Assembly: GCA_963753075.1 (NCBI GenBank)
Contig: CAVWAR010000017.1
Coordinates: 1,364,001-1,428,000, forward strand
From: Prado023 sp963753075
GTDB lineage: Bacteria > Actinomycetota > Actinomycetes > S36-B12 > CAIYMF01
Direction: 5' to 3'
Length of the DNA: 64,000 nt
The translations under genes were made by a program, and so were the position numbers. The number at the start of each line of letters is the position of its first letter. Position 1 is the stretch's first letter. The notes below the pieces were generated by a model, which had not been told where the DNA came from, did not search any database, and saw only the letters and a program-made list of their open reading frames with translations. Of the stretch, positions 39,174 to 46,938 are shown piece after piece.

Positions 39174-40292
39174 TCACGATCCCCCATGGGCGGCATCCCG
39201 TGGGTCGATGTGTCGCCCCACGGCGCTTCCCGTGGCCAGGTGGTACGGGTCGAGCGGATCGGATCCGATGTCCTCGATGGCGATGGCCGTGCCGAGCCCG
39301 AGCCTCGCGGCGTGGTCCATCAGGATCCGTGCAGCAACCTGGTCCTCGAGGGCCCACCCTGTCGAGTCGAACACGGTGAGATCGTCCTGCCACGCCCGAT
39401 ACGACTCGGGATGCGCCGCCACATGCGCCAGCGACGGTCCGATGTCCTCGGCTGCGAGCACCTGGCACTCGCCTTCCATGACTGCCTGATCGAGCACGTC
39501 GGGCGATACCAAGGCACGCCGGAGGAACTCCACCGGCAGTTCGTACTTGCCCTCGAAGTCCGACCCGACGGCGTTGACGTGGAGCCACGGCTTCGTGGGG
39601 AGATCATCGAACAGCGGTCCCTCACCAATCCCGATGGATGTCGCGGTGCACACGATGTCGGCCGTCTGCATGAGCAGCTCCATGGGCACTGGCCTGACCT
39701 CGACTCCGGGCGGGAGGAAGCGCTCGATCCGCGCCGGCAGGGACGCCAGCGCAGCGTGATCGACGTCGTGGACGAGCACCTGGTCGATCGGGAAAGAACG
39801 GATCAGGGCATGGATCTGAGTCACTGCTTGGGCGCCACATCCGACCAGCCCGAGGATGTGGCTGGAGGGGCGGGCCAGGACGCGGCTCGCCACGGCCGAA
39901 GCGGCTCCGGTCCGCACCGCGGTCAGAAAGGTTCCATCAACAAGGCCGCGCAGATGACCGGTGCCCGTGTCGTAGACGCTGATGGTGGCGAGGATCGTCG
40001 GCAACTGGCGAGACCTGGGGTTGCCGGGGTGATAGCCGACGACCTTGATGGTGGTGGACTCACCGGATTGCATCACGGGCATCCACTCGATCAGACCGGT
40101 CTCGGGGTCGGAGTAGTGGAACCCGTCCCTGGTCCGAACCTTGGTCACCGAGTCGTCGAAGGTGACGATAGAGGTGGTCAGTTCCTCGATCATCTCGTCC
40201 ATGAGGCGATCCAGGCCAACTTCGGCGATGACCGCAGCGACATCATCGCGTCCGATCACCGTGGTCGCGAGAGCTCCCGTGGCCCCGATCAT
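39174..40292 (-). CDS. Ornithine cyclodeaminase / mu-crystallin family enzyme
   Basis: 372 aa from the ATG at 40292, preceded by a G-rich ribosome-binding site; a GTG at 40343 would add 17 residues. The substrate-binding Lys is in TIKVVGYHPGN, the Arg in AVRTGAASAVA, the Rossmann loop is LVGCGAQAVTQ, and NAVGSDFEGKYEL keeps the Asp used for catalysis in ornithine cyclodeaminase. The family converts L-ornithine to L-proline (or lysine to pipecolate) with bound NAD; relatives include alanine dehydrogenase and SbnB. As first gene of the NRPS operon it likely supplies proline or a homologue to the next-door ligase. The exact substrate is inference. Confidence 0.87.
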   Translation of the reverse strand: MIGATGALATTVIGRDDVAAVIAEVGLDRLMDEMIEELTTSIVTFDDSVTKVRTRDGFHYSDPETGLIEWMPVMQSGESTTIKVVGYHPGNPRSRQLPTILATISVYDTGTGHLRGLVDGTFLTAVRTGAASAVASRVLARPSSHILGLVGCGAQAVTQIHALIRSFPIDQVLVHDVDHAALASLPARIERFLPPGVEVRPVPMELLMQTADIVCTATSIGIGEGPLFDDLPTKPWLHVNAVGSDFEGKYELPVEFLRRALVSPDVLDQAVMEGECQVLAAEDIGPSLAHVAAHPESYRAWQDDLTVFDSTGWALEDQVAARILMDHAARLGLGTAIAIEDIGSDPLDPYHLATGSAVGRHIDPRDAAHGGS

Positions 40293-40307
40293 CGGCCACC
40301 CCCAGGA

Positions 40308-40353
40308 GTCGACAGCGCTGCTGCCGGACGCCGGCTCCCCCACCGCTGTCGAC
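40308..40353. promoter_or_regulatory. 10-bp inverted repeat in the NRPS/PPTase divergent region
   Basis: GTCGACAGCG (40308-40317) and CGCTGTCGAC (40344-40353) are perfect inverted copies separated by 26 bases, just upstream of the cyclodeaminase ATG. They could bind a regulator at two half-sites or form a leader hairpin. If translation started at the GTG at 40343 this would be coding, so the repeat supports the shorter start. Confidence 0.45.
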
Positions 40354-40499
40354 GTGCACTCTGCTCAACAACCAGATGCTGTGCCATATCCCTCTCCCGC
40401 GGTTGTCGGGCGACCGGTACTGGCGCAGGAATCTCCTGAGCCACGGCCCAAGGCCGATGACAGATCATAACCACCGGACGCGGGCAGCGTTCGGCAAGG

Positions 40500-40510
40500 T
40501 AGGGTGCGGC
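40500..40510 (+). promoter_or_regulatory. -10 box directly before the PPTase start
   Basis: TAGGGT (40500-40505) is followed by five bases and the GTG start at 40511, the same leaderless geometry seen at 2560 and 9973. Confidence 0.45.
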
Positions 40511-41191
40511 GTGGCCAACCGAGGAGTCGACCCCTCGCTGGCGGCCCGCCCCGTGGCACTGCCTGCATCCGTGTCCTACGCGCTGCGTCGGGTTGGGGAT
40601 TCGGCGAACACGGCAACGGAGGCCGAGTTGGCAGCGCTCCACCCGCGCACCGTTTCGACACGACGGGCCGCGTTCGTCGCGGGCCGCACGGCAGCCCATG
40701 CCGTCCTCGCAGACCTCAACTCCGACGTCCCGTCGATCCTCCCTGGTTCCATGCGCGAGCCGTTGTGGCCGCACGGCGTCGCAGGCTCGCTGTCGCATGC
40801 CGGCGATGTCGCGATAGCCATCGCGGCTGGCCGCGAGCATGTCGGCGGAGTTGGTGTCGACATCGAGAAGATGCGACCCGCCCCCGAGCTGTGGGATCAG
40901 GTGCCGCTTCCCGTGGAACGTCGCTGGTTGGCGGACCTTGCCGACCCAGTCGAACGTGACCGGATGCTGGTGGCCCTCTTCTCGGCCAAGGAAGCCATCT
41001 ACAAGGCGTTCTACCCCAGGGTCGGTCACTACTTCGGATTCGAGGCCGCCGCACTCGAGCCGACACCCTTCGGCTTCGCCGCCAGCCTGGTGGAGGCCAT
41101 CGATGAGGCCTTCCCGCCGGGTCGGCCCTTCCGGGTCAACTCGGCCTGGTTCGGCGACATGGTCCGGAACTGGCTGGTGCTCGCGGCGTGA
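40511..41191 (+). CDS. 4'-phosphopantetheinyl transferase (Sfp/EntD type)
   Basis: 226 aa from the GTG; an ATG at 40457 is an alternative. GVGVDIEKM supplies the Mg-binding Asp and Glu, and FSAKEAIYKAFYP is the KEAxxK signature. It moves phosphopantetheine from CoA to the carrier-domain serines and so should activate the three carriers encoded on the opposite strand. The first 80 residues have the EntD-like RxxGR region (FVAGRTAAH). Divergent from the NRPS operon and sharing its control region. Confidence 0.9.
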   Translation: MANRGVDPSLAARPVALPASVSYALRRVGDSANTATEAELAALHPRTVSTRRAAFVAGRTAAHAVLADLNSDVPSILPGSMREPLWPHGVAGSLSHAGDVAIAIAAGREHVGGVGVDIEKMRPAPELWDQVPLPVERRWLADLADPVERDRMLVALFSAKEAIYKAFYPRVGHYFGFEAAALEPTPFGFAASLVEAIDEAFPPGRPFRVNSAWFGDMVRNWLVLAA

Positions 41192-41214
41192 ATCCGGCTG
41201 ACGTGAGGCACGCG

Positions 41215-41295
41215 TTGATGCGAGCGCGGCACATGGCCTAGGATCTGGCCGCATCGCGAGAGCAGCGGCATCGCGAGGGCTGCGGCATCGGAGGG
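41215..41295 (+). promoter_or_regulatory. Promoter and 17-bp tandem repeats upstream of the HupE-like gene
   Basis: TTGATG (41215-41220), 18-base spacer, TAGGAT (41239-41244). The leader then holds 2.6 tandem copies of a 17-bp unit: 41251-41267, 41268-41284 (two mismatches) and a partial copy 41285-41295 that ends in the GGAGGG ribosome-binding site. Confidence 0.6.
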
Positions 41296-41299
41296 CGTG

Positions 41300-42682
41300 A
41301 TGGTGAGCAACAACCTGGTGACACGGGTGGGCGTGCGTGTCGGCCTGCTGGCGGTGACGACACTGCTCCTGGTCCTCAGTCAGGTGAGCGCGGCCTTCGG
41401 GCACAACGCAAGCGAGAGCTACGTGTACCTGGACGTCTACGACAACACCGTCGAGGGTCGCGTCGAGTACCCGGTCAACGACCTGAACGAGGTGCTGGGA
41501 ACAGAGTTCCCGAAGGACCCCGCCGGTGCCCTTGAGGCTGCCGAGGAGAACCGCGATCTGCTGCACGAATACTCCGAAGAGCACCTCGCCATGTCCGGTC
41601 AGGGTGGCGCCGAATGGCCCCTCGTCTTCGGTGACCTCGAGACCCTTGGCGCCCCCGGAGGTGCCTACATCATCGTGAACTTCGAGGTTGATCGGGAATT
41701 CACGGAAGTCCCGAGGTCGTTCACGGTCGCCTACGACGGGATCATCCACGCCAAGCCCGACCGTGATGCCCTGCTGATCATCGGCACGGACTGGGGCTCG
41801 GGGACGTTCAACAACGAGGCCAGTGAACTGCTCCGATTCACCCCCGACCAGAGCGTCCAGACGGTCGACCTCGGCGCCACGTCGTTCTGGAGTGGCTTCA
41901 CCGGGGTCATCCTCCTCGGCGCTGAGCACATCGAGATCGGCTCGGACCACATCCTGTTCATCTTGGCCCTGCTGCTGCCCTCAGTCTTGGTGTTCTCCAA
42001 GCTCGCCGGATGGCAGCCGGCGGCGAGTTTCGGATCCAGCCTGTGGCGCGTGCTCAAGATCGTCACCATGTTCACCATCGCCCACACCATCACGCTCACG
42101 CTCGGCGGCTTGGGAATCATTGTGTTCCCGCCGGCCCTCGTGGAGACGGTCATCGCCGTCTCGATCATCCTTGCGGCCCTCCACAACATCAGACCGGTCT
42201 TCGCGAACAAGGAATGGATCATCGCGTTCGTCTTCGGGCTGTTCCACGGATTCGGATTCGCTGGTCTCCTGGCGGACCTCGGCCTGACGCAGAGCCGACA
42301 GTTCGTCTCCCTGCTCGGGTTCAACCTCGGCATCGAACTGGGCCAGGCGACGATCATCCTGATGATCTTCCCGGCGTTGTACATCGCCCGGAGGACGCGC
42401 GCCTACCTGCCCGCCATGTACGTGGGCTCCGTCACGCTCATCGCGATCGCCAGTGCGTGGGTTCTTGATCGGGCCCTCGGCGTCGACCTGGGCATCGACC
42501 GATGGGTCTCTGCGGTCCTCATGTGGCCTCGCTCCTCCCTGCTGATCGCCGCGCTGTACGCGGCGGCAGCCGCCCTCTACGCCTACGACAAGCGCAAGGA
42601 CGCCCTGATCCCCGTTGCAACTGCTGAGACAACGGTCCAGGAATCCCAACGGGCCACGTCGACCGAGGGCGTGCGGCCCTAG
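41300..42682 (+). CDS. HupE/UreJ-like membrane protein
   Basis: 460 aa. A signal peptide (to about residue 35, ending SAAFGHNA) precedes a ~165-residue extracellular beta-rich domain. The C-terminal half has about seven transmembrane segments with GAEHIEIGSDHILFI and FGLFHGFGFA, the His-rich motifs of the HupE/UreJ_2 family. These are thought to transport or bind Ni or Co near urease and hydrogenase genes, but many actinobacterial members lack such neighbours, as here. The start is the ATG four bases after GGAGGG; the upstream GTG would overlap it. Metal transport is inference. Confidence 0.85.
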   Translation: MVSNNLVTRVGVRVGLLAVTTLLLVLSQVSAAFGHNASESYVYLDVYDNTVEGRVEYPVNDLNEVLGTEFPKDPAGALEAAEENRDLLHEYSEEHLAMSGQGGAEWPLVFGDLETLGAPGGAYIIVNFEVDREFTEVPRSFTVAYDGIIHAKPDRDALLIIGTDWGSGTFNNEASELLRFTPDQSVQTVDLGATSFWSGFTGVILLGAEHIEIGSDHILFILALLLPSVLVFSKLAGWQPAASFGSSLWRVLKIVTMFTIAHTITLTLGGLGIIVFPPALVETVIAVSIILAALHNIRPVFANKEWIIAFVFGLFHGFGFAGLLADLGLTQSRQFVSLLGFNLGIELGQATIILMIFPALYIARRTRAYLPAMYVGSVTLIAIASAWVLDRALGVDLGIDRWVSAVLMWPRSSLLIAALYAAAAALYAYDKRKDALIPVATAETTVQESQRATSTEGVRP

Positions 42683-42990
42683 GAGACTGCTGAACAGAGC
42701 GAGCCCTCCGAACAGTGGGCGTGGGGGCTCGTCGGCATGCCGGCCTCGGCCGACTCGGCGGTGCCCAGGAGCCTGAGGCTCTCCCGCGCAGGTGGGGCGT
42801 TCGAGGTGAAGTGCTCAGCGATGGACGTCTCGAAGGTGAAGGAGTCCAAGGCCACGCGCGTCAGGCCGATCGACTACCGGTGATCCAGGACCTTGGCGCG
42901 CGACAGCTCGTCCATCCTTGTTCCAGTACCTGGGCGCTCCACCAGCCGATCGTAGCCAAGCAGCGACGTCGAATCTGATGTAGTCAACAT
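42679..42990 (-). pseudogene. Small gene remnant interrupted by an in-frame amber stop
   Basis: On the minus strand an ATG at 42990 opens 38 codons (starting MLTTSDSTSLLGYDRLVERP) to a TAG at 42874-42876. The same frame then stays open another 64 codons, reading like protein (VALDSFTFETSIAEHFTSN) with high G/C at third positions, to a TAG overlapping the HupE-like stop. No ribosome-binding site was seen. I do not recognise the product. It may be a decayed gene or chance. Confidence 0.35.
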
Positions 42991-43058
42991 CGACGAGCGA
43001 CTTGCTAGTGTTCTGCTGCCGCACGATGCCCAGTGGTCGCGAAGCCCCTGGAGGAGCG

Positions 43059-43865
43059 ATGAGCAGTCAGGCAGTCGAGCCGAGGACGGACGGCCTCACC
43101 AAGCAGCTGGTGTGGTACTTCGGCGGGTTGATCGTGGTGTATGCCCTTGCTGTGGCGGCGTTCTGGCCACCGGAAGGGGAGGACCCCAACCAAGCCATCT
43201 TCCTGTTCCTGATGTTCGCCCCAACTGTTGGTGCCCTCCTGGCTCGCTTCCTCGGCGGGGGGCGCATCCAGTGGGGGCGGCCGAGCTGGTGGATTCTGGC
43301 GGGCTTGGTGCCCGCAGTCGTGGCTCTCGGTGCCTACCTGCTGGGATCGATCCTGGGGTGGGACACCGAGGACCCCTCGGTCCTGAGGTCGGCGCTCATC
43401 GCAGCGCCCATCGGGATCTTGACGGCGGCCATCTCCGCCCTGGGCGAGGAGATCGGCTGGCGGGGCTTCCTCTGGCCGACGCTGCGGTTGAGGTCCGGGT
43501 TCTGGCGGACCAGCCTGATCATCGGCGTGATCTGGTGGTTCTACCACCTGCCGATCATCCTCGTGGGCTGGTACGGGTCGCTCTCGGGCCTGCCGGCGTT
43601 CACGGTGGCCATCGCCGGCATCACGCTGTTCGTGGGCGTGCTCACCGACCGCTCGCACTCGCTGTGGCCAGCGGTGATGACCCACGGGGCGTGGAACGCC
43701 CTCGTGGCCACCAGCTTCGCGGTGACTGAGGGGACCGAAGTGGTGCCCGCGTTCAGCGGCAGCGACCAACTCCTGGGCGAGTTCGGATGGCTCGCAGCCG
43801 TCAGCTCGCTGGCCGTCGGGCTGCTCGCGGCCTGGTGGCACGTGACACACCCACAAGAGGGGTGA
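43059..43865 (+). CDS. CPBP-family intramembrane metalloprotease
   Basis: 268 aa with about seven or eight transmembrane helices. The Abi/CPBP motifs are EEIGWRGFLWP (paired Glu and Arg), FYHLPII (His) and HGAWNA (His). This family cleaves prenylated or membrane proteins within the bilayer; bacterial members act in bacteriocin immunity or envelope signalling. GGAGGAGCG precedes the ATG. The stop shares a base with the next lipoprotein gene (TGATG). Confidence 0.87.
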   Translation: MSSQAVEPRTDGLTKQLVWYFGGLIVVYALAVAAFWPPEGEDPNQAIFLFLMFAPTVGALLARFLGGGRIQWGRPSWWILAGLVPAVVALGAYLLGSILGWDTEDPSVLRSALIAAPIGILTAAISALGEEIGWRGFLWPTLRLRSGFWRTSLIIGVIWWFYHLPIILVGWYGSLSGLPAFTVAIAGITLFVGVLTDRSHSLWPAVMTHGAWNALVATSFAVTEGTEVVPAFSGSDQLLGEFGWLAAVSSLAVGLLAAWWHVTHPQEG

Positions 43866-44374
43866 TGGACCCCCCCTCTGCAGTCGGTCAACCCGGTCCG
43901 CGCGGGTGTGCGGGCTCGGCGGGACGCGTGGCGAGGCTTGCCACCGCCGGCACGTTGGCTGCCATCCTGCTCGGGGGGTGCCACCAGTCGGGACCGGAGT
44001 CGGTCACCGACGGTCAGTACCGGCTCTACGCCACCTCGACGGGTGAGTCGCAGCTCCCGGACAGCACACTGGTGGTCGCGGACTCGACGGTCACGCTCAC
44101 CCAGGCAGATGAGGTCACGGAGGTTGCGAAGGGCCAGCCTGGCGAGGAATACACCCTCTGCCCGCCGCAGGGAGACGCGGCGCCAACGCCGTTGACCGGA
44201 CCCATCGCGGTCGGGGACCTGGAGCTGTCCAACCCCGCGATCTTCGGCGACTGCTCAGAGGTTAAGCCTGCGCGCGTCACCGTGATCGACCTCGATTCAT
44301 TCGAGGAAGGCGCCGGTGGACTCCCGTTCGCTCGCTGGGCCGAGTTCTGCAACACCGCCGACCCGGACTGCTGA
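43865..44374 (+). CDS. Hypothetical lipoprotein coupled to CPBP protease
   Basis: 169 aa. After about 30 charged/flexible residues comes a hydrophobic stretch with lipobox LLGGC (around Cys39), so the real start may be an internal GTG. The mature domain is beta-rich and acidic with four Cys. Not recognised. Overlap with the CPBP gene suggests a functional link in the envelope. Confidence 0.65.
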   Translation: MDPPSAVGQPGPRGCAGSAGRVARLATAGTLAAILLGGCHQSGPESVTDGQYRLYATSTGESQLPDSTLVVADSTVTLTQADEVTEVAKGQPGEEYTLCPPQGDAAPTPLTGPIAVGDLELSNPAIFGDCSEVKPARVTVIDLDSFEEGAGGLPFARWAEFCNTADPDC

Positions 44375-44772
44375 AGTCCGGCACGCAGACCGGACCACCC
44401 ACGCCCAGGTACGTGCGCAGCCATTCCTTGAAGCAGGCGGCTGCGGCTACTGAGGAATCAGCACCACAACCGCATCGGGCTAGGGTCGTGGAGGTCGGGG
44501 CTCCGATGTCAACCGCCCAGTGGAAACGTCTGCCTATTCGTTCAGCCTTAGACATATCGGGCGACCAAGGTGACCTAGCTGTCCGGTGCGAATCCTGGCC
44601 CCCACGTCGGGTCCACGGCGGCGCGGAGGAAGCCGCCTGCTGTGCCCAGGTCGGACAACATCCAGCCGCGTTCGAGTTCCACTCCTGGGTCGTCAAGCCC
44701 ACCCGTGCGACCGCCCTGCCAGGGAACGCCTACGGGCATGAACCTGCAATGCCGACGGGCCTTCGGGAGACG

Positions 44773-44801
44773 CTGAATAGGCTTCTGACCGGCCTATTCA
44801 G
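44773..44801. repeat. Perfect 10-bp inverted repeat
   Basis: CTGAATAGGC (44773-44782) and GCCTATTCAG (44792-44801) flank 9 bases. The arms are AT-richer than their surroundings, suggesting an operator or a recombination site rather than a terminator. Confidence 0.6.
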
Positions 44802-44900
44802 CCGGACGATGACTGTCGGGAGCACGAGGTGCGTCGTGCGCCTTCGGCCGCCATGGGTCGCTCCGCCCAAGCAGCATGCGAGCAAGGACGCGACCGGTTT

Positions 44901-44933
44901 CACCGCTGCGCACGCAAAGCGTGCGCAGCGGTG
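44901..44933. repeat. Perfect 15-bp hairpin with AAA loop
   Basis: CACCGCTGCGCACGC (44901-44915), AAA, GCGTGCGCAGCGGTG (44919-44933). As RNA this is an extremely stable stem-loop on either strand. No T tract follows. It could be a bidirectional terminator or a protein-binding cruciform. Confidence 0.7.
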
Positions 44934-45103
44934 CGGGCCCGCCGGCTGTGGCTCGTTGGATACCTCGCGCCGCACTTCCGCCGTCGGTCCACAGATTCCC
45001 CTCAGTCCGGGACGCTGGCCAGCAGCCCCGGTCTTGCACTATCTTGTACAGAAGCCGGCAACACCCCAAGTCGCTTGCCGGATGCTATGCGCGAGGAGGC
45101 GCC

Positions 45104-45238
45104 GTGATCGAAGTGTGCACACGGACCGCGTCGTTCGGTGGCCCGGCCGCCGCCAGGGCGGAGACAGCGGGCTTGCGCTCGGTCAACGCCGCGCAGCCGG
45201 TCAACCGCTGCTCCCACCGCCGCGGAGCCAGCGCATGA
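45104..45238 (+). CDS. Possible 44-aa upstream ORF coupled to rpiB
   Basis: A GTG at 45104 with GAGGAGG four bases upstream opens 44 codons whose TGA overlaps the rpiB ATG (ATGA). Third positions are mostly G/C. The peptide has two Cys, is Arg/Ala-rich, and resembles nothing I know. It may be a leader peptide that couples translation to rpiB, or the tail of a lost gene. Confidence 0.4.
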   Translation: MIEVCTRTASFGGPAAARAETAGLRSVNAAQPVNRCSHRRGASA

Positions 45239-45663
45239 GGATCGGGATCGGGAACGACCACGCCGGGTACGACCTCAAGATCCACCTCGTCGGACACCTG
45301 CGCCAGGCCGGCCACGAGGTCACTGACTTCGGCCACCACGACACCAGCAGCGCGGACTACCCCGAATATGGGCGTTCTGTCGCCCATGCCGTCATGGCCG
45401 GAGGGGTCGATCGGGGCATCGTGATCTGCGGCTCCGGGGTCGGCATCTCCATCGCCGCGAACAAGGTCGCCGGCATCCGCGCCGTTCTCTGCTCCGAGCC
45501 CTACACCGCCGTGCTGTCCCGCCTCCACAACGACTCAAACGTCCTGGCCCTGGGCGCCCGAGTCGTCGGCATCGGCCTCGCCGAGCTCATCACCGACACC
45601 TGGCTGGACGCCGACTTCGAAGGTGGACGCCACACACGACGTGTCACGCAGATCGAGAGTTGA
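45235..45663 (+). CDS. rpiB: Ribose-5-phosphate isomerase B
   Basis: 142 aa, near the usual 145-155. It interconverts ribose-5-phosphate and ribulose-5-phosphate. GNDHAG with His9, VICGSGVGISIAANK with the catalytic Cys65 base, and RLHNDSN are the RpiB/LacAB signatures. With transaldolase and transketolase nearby it completes the non-oxidative pentose phosphate interconversions. RpiB-family members can also be allose- or erythrulose-phosphate isomerases. GGAG lies seven bases before the ATG. Confidence 0.9.
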   Translation: MRIGIGNDHAGYDLKIHLVGHLRQAGHEVTDFGHHDTSSADYPEYGRSVAHAVMAGGVDRGIVICGSGVGISIAANKVAGIRAVLCSEPYTAVLSRLHNDSNVLALGARVVGIGLAELITDTWLDADFEGGRHTRRVTQIES

Positions 45664-45975
45664 GGCCGCCGGCGCGGCCATTCCCGATCCACGACCGCCC
45701 GAATCAGAGCAACCACCGACCCACCGGTCCCAGGCCCACGCCGATGCCGCGACCGCGTTGTGGCTGTGGTTGCACGCCTGGTTCCATGGCAAGATCGCTC
45801 CCGGGGCCCCTGCCGCCTTGGTCGGGGATTCCCGACGGACCCAACAAGTCGTGGCGCGCCTGGAATGCCTCGCTCAGCACCGTCAGCTCGCGCTGCGTGT
45901 GGATCGAACTCGGGATCGACCCAGGGCCCGGGTCGGCATGGCTGGCTCAACATCAAGTCGCTTCAGGGCTTGCGC
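45664..45975 (+). other. Gap between rpiB and HAD gene
   Basis: No intact gene. Short protein-like fragments appear in two plus frames (around HADAATALWLWLHAW and SWRAWNASLSTVSSRC), compatible with a decayed gene, but nothing recognisable. Confidence 0.3.
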
Positions 45976-46812
45976 ATGAAGGGTGCCGCTGTCTTTCTCG
46001 ACGTCGACGGGACTTTGGTGGATGAGCGCGGGGTCATCCCCGACAGCGCCAGGGCGGCGGTGTGGCGGGCCCGCGCGAACGGCCACTTGGTGTTCCTGTG
46101 CACCGGACGCTCCGTGTCGCAGTTGTGGCCCGAGATCGTCGAGATCGGCTTCGACGGTGTCGTCGCTGCGGCTGGCGGCTACGTCGAGGCTGCCGGGGAG
46201 GTCCTGGCCAATCATGGAGTCGCGGTCGATGAGGTGCGCCACGTCGTGGAGTTCTTCGGTGAACGGGATGTCGATTTCCTGCTTGAGTCCCACGACGGGC
46301 TCTTCGGCAGCGCCCACGTCCAGCAGCGCTTGCGCCAGCTGTTCTACGGACCGGTCACCGACGAGGACGCGCTCGCGGAGATGAAGCGCGGCCTGGGCGC
46401 TTTCATCGACTCGATCGAGGTGGGCGCGGTCCCCGATGGCACGAGGGTCAACAAGGTCCTCTTCCTGGATTCCCAGGTGAACCTGGACGAGATCCGCGCC
46501 GAGTTCGCCGACACCTTTGAGGTTCTGCCTGCTTCTGTCCCCGCGTTCGGCGACAACAGCGGGGAGTTGACACAGATCGGGGTCCACAAGGCGTCTGGGA
46601 TCGGGGCCATCATCACGCACCTTGGCATCGATCGCAGCCATACGCTGGCGATCGGTGACGGCTACAACGATCTCGAGATGCTGGCGGAGGTGGGGCTCGG
46701 CATCGCGATGGGCAACGCCCCGCAGGCCGTCAAGGACGTCGCAGACGAGGTGACTGCAACCCCGGACCAGGATGGTGTCTACGTCGCGTTCCACCGACAC
46801 GGGCTCCTATGA
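45976..46812 (+). CDS. Cof-type HAD-IIB phosphatase
   Basis: 278 aa. Motif I FLDVDGTLV contains the nucleophile Asp, motif II is the Thr in LCTGRS, and motif IV is GDGYNDLEML. The C2b cap (about 80-190) is typical of Cof/YbiV sugar-phosphate phosphatases. It probably dephosphorylates sugar phosphates, in keeping with rpiB upstream and the PTS/pentose genes downstream. The ribosome-binding site is weak; the upstream extension of the frame is not protein-like. Confidence 0.87.
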   Translation: MKGAAVFLDVDGTLVDERGVIPDSARAAVWRARANGHLVFLCTGRSVSQLWPEIVEIGFDGVVAAAGGYVEAAGEVLANHGVAVDEVRHVVEFFGERDVDFLLESHDGLFGSAHVQQRLRQLFYGPVTDEDALAEMKRGLGAFIDSIEVGAVPDGTRVNKVLFLDSQVNLDEIRAEFADTFEVLPASVPAFGDNSGELTQIGVHKASGIGAIITHLGIDRSHTLAIGDGYNDLEMLAEVGLGIAMGNAPQAVKDVADEVTATPDQDGVYVAFHRHGLL

Positions 46813-46879
46813 CAGATCCGATCGCTGCCGTCTCCCGCACTCCACACAGGCGTCCGTAGTCTTCAGATGCGACACCACG

Positions 46880-46933
46880 GGCCCCCCAGCACTCGGCACT
46901 CCGGCAAGTATGGAGGGCCGAGTGCTGGGGGCC
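46880..46933. terminator. Strong bidirectional terminator between HAD and transaldolase genes
   Basis: The arms 46880-46897 and 46917-46933 pair over 17 bp with one bulged C around a 19-nt loop that can itself pair (CTCC/GGAG). It sits 67 bp after the HAD stop and 6 bp after the transaldolase stop, which converge here. Confidence 0.8.
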
Positions 46934-46938
46934 GCGGA

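Larger units (their letters stand above)
44375..45103. other. 729-bp non-coding region with two perfect inverted repeats
   Basis: No gene I can support. It contains a TAGGGT hexamer near 44480, two strong inverted repeats described separately, and sequence of visibly lower GC around 44460-44580. The long open frame running into rpiB across it is not protein-like. Confidence 0.5.

Noticed and set aside
39174..40292. SbnB-type reductase or alanine dehydrogenase instead of ornithine cyclodeaminase
   Set aside because: No staphyloferrin- or diaminopropionate-type partner (SbnA) is present and the cyclodeaminase Asp is kept; retained only as a lower-probability alternative.
26732..41191. MbtH-like helper gene within the NRPS cluster
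   Set aside because: No small frame with the MbtH NxExQxSxWP pattern was found on either strand in the cluster or its flanks.
44570..44605. GGTGCGAATCC followed by CCCCCAC, resembling a tRNA T-arm and acceptor
   Set aside because: No matching 5' acceptor, D-arm or anticodon arm could be folded within 75-95 bases upstream, and the T-stem has a mismatch.
44413..45234. Long N-terminal extension of rpiB
   Set aside because: The 274 extra codons are not protein-like, cross two perfect inverted repeats, and RpiB homology starts at the ATG at 45235.
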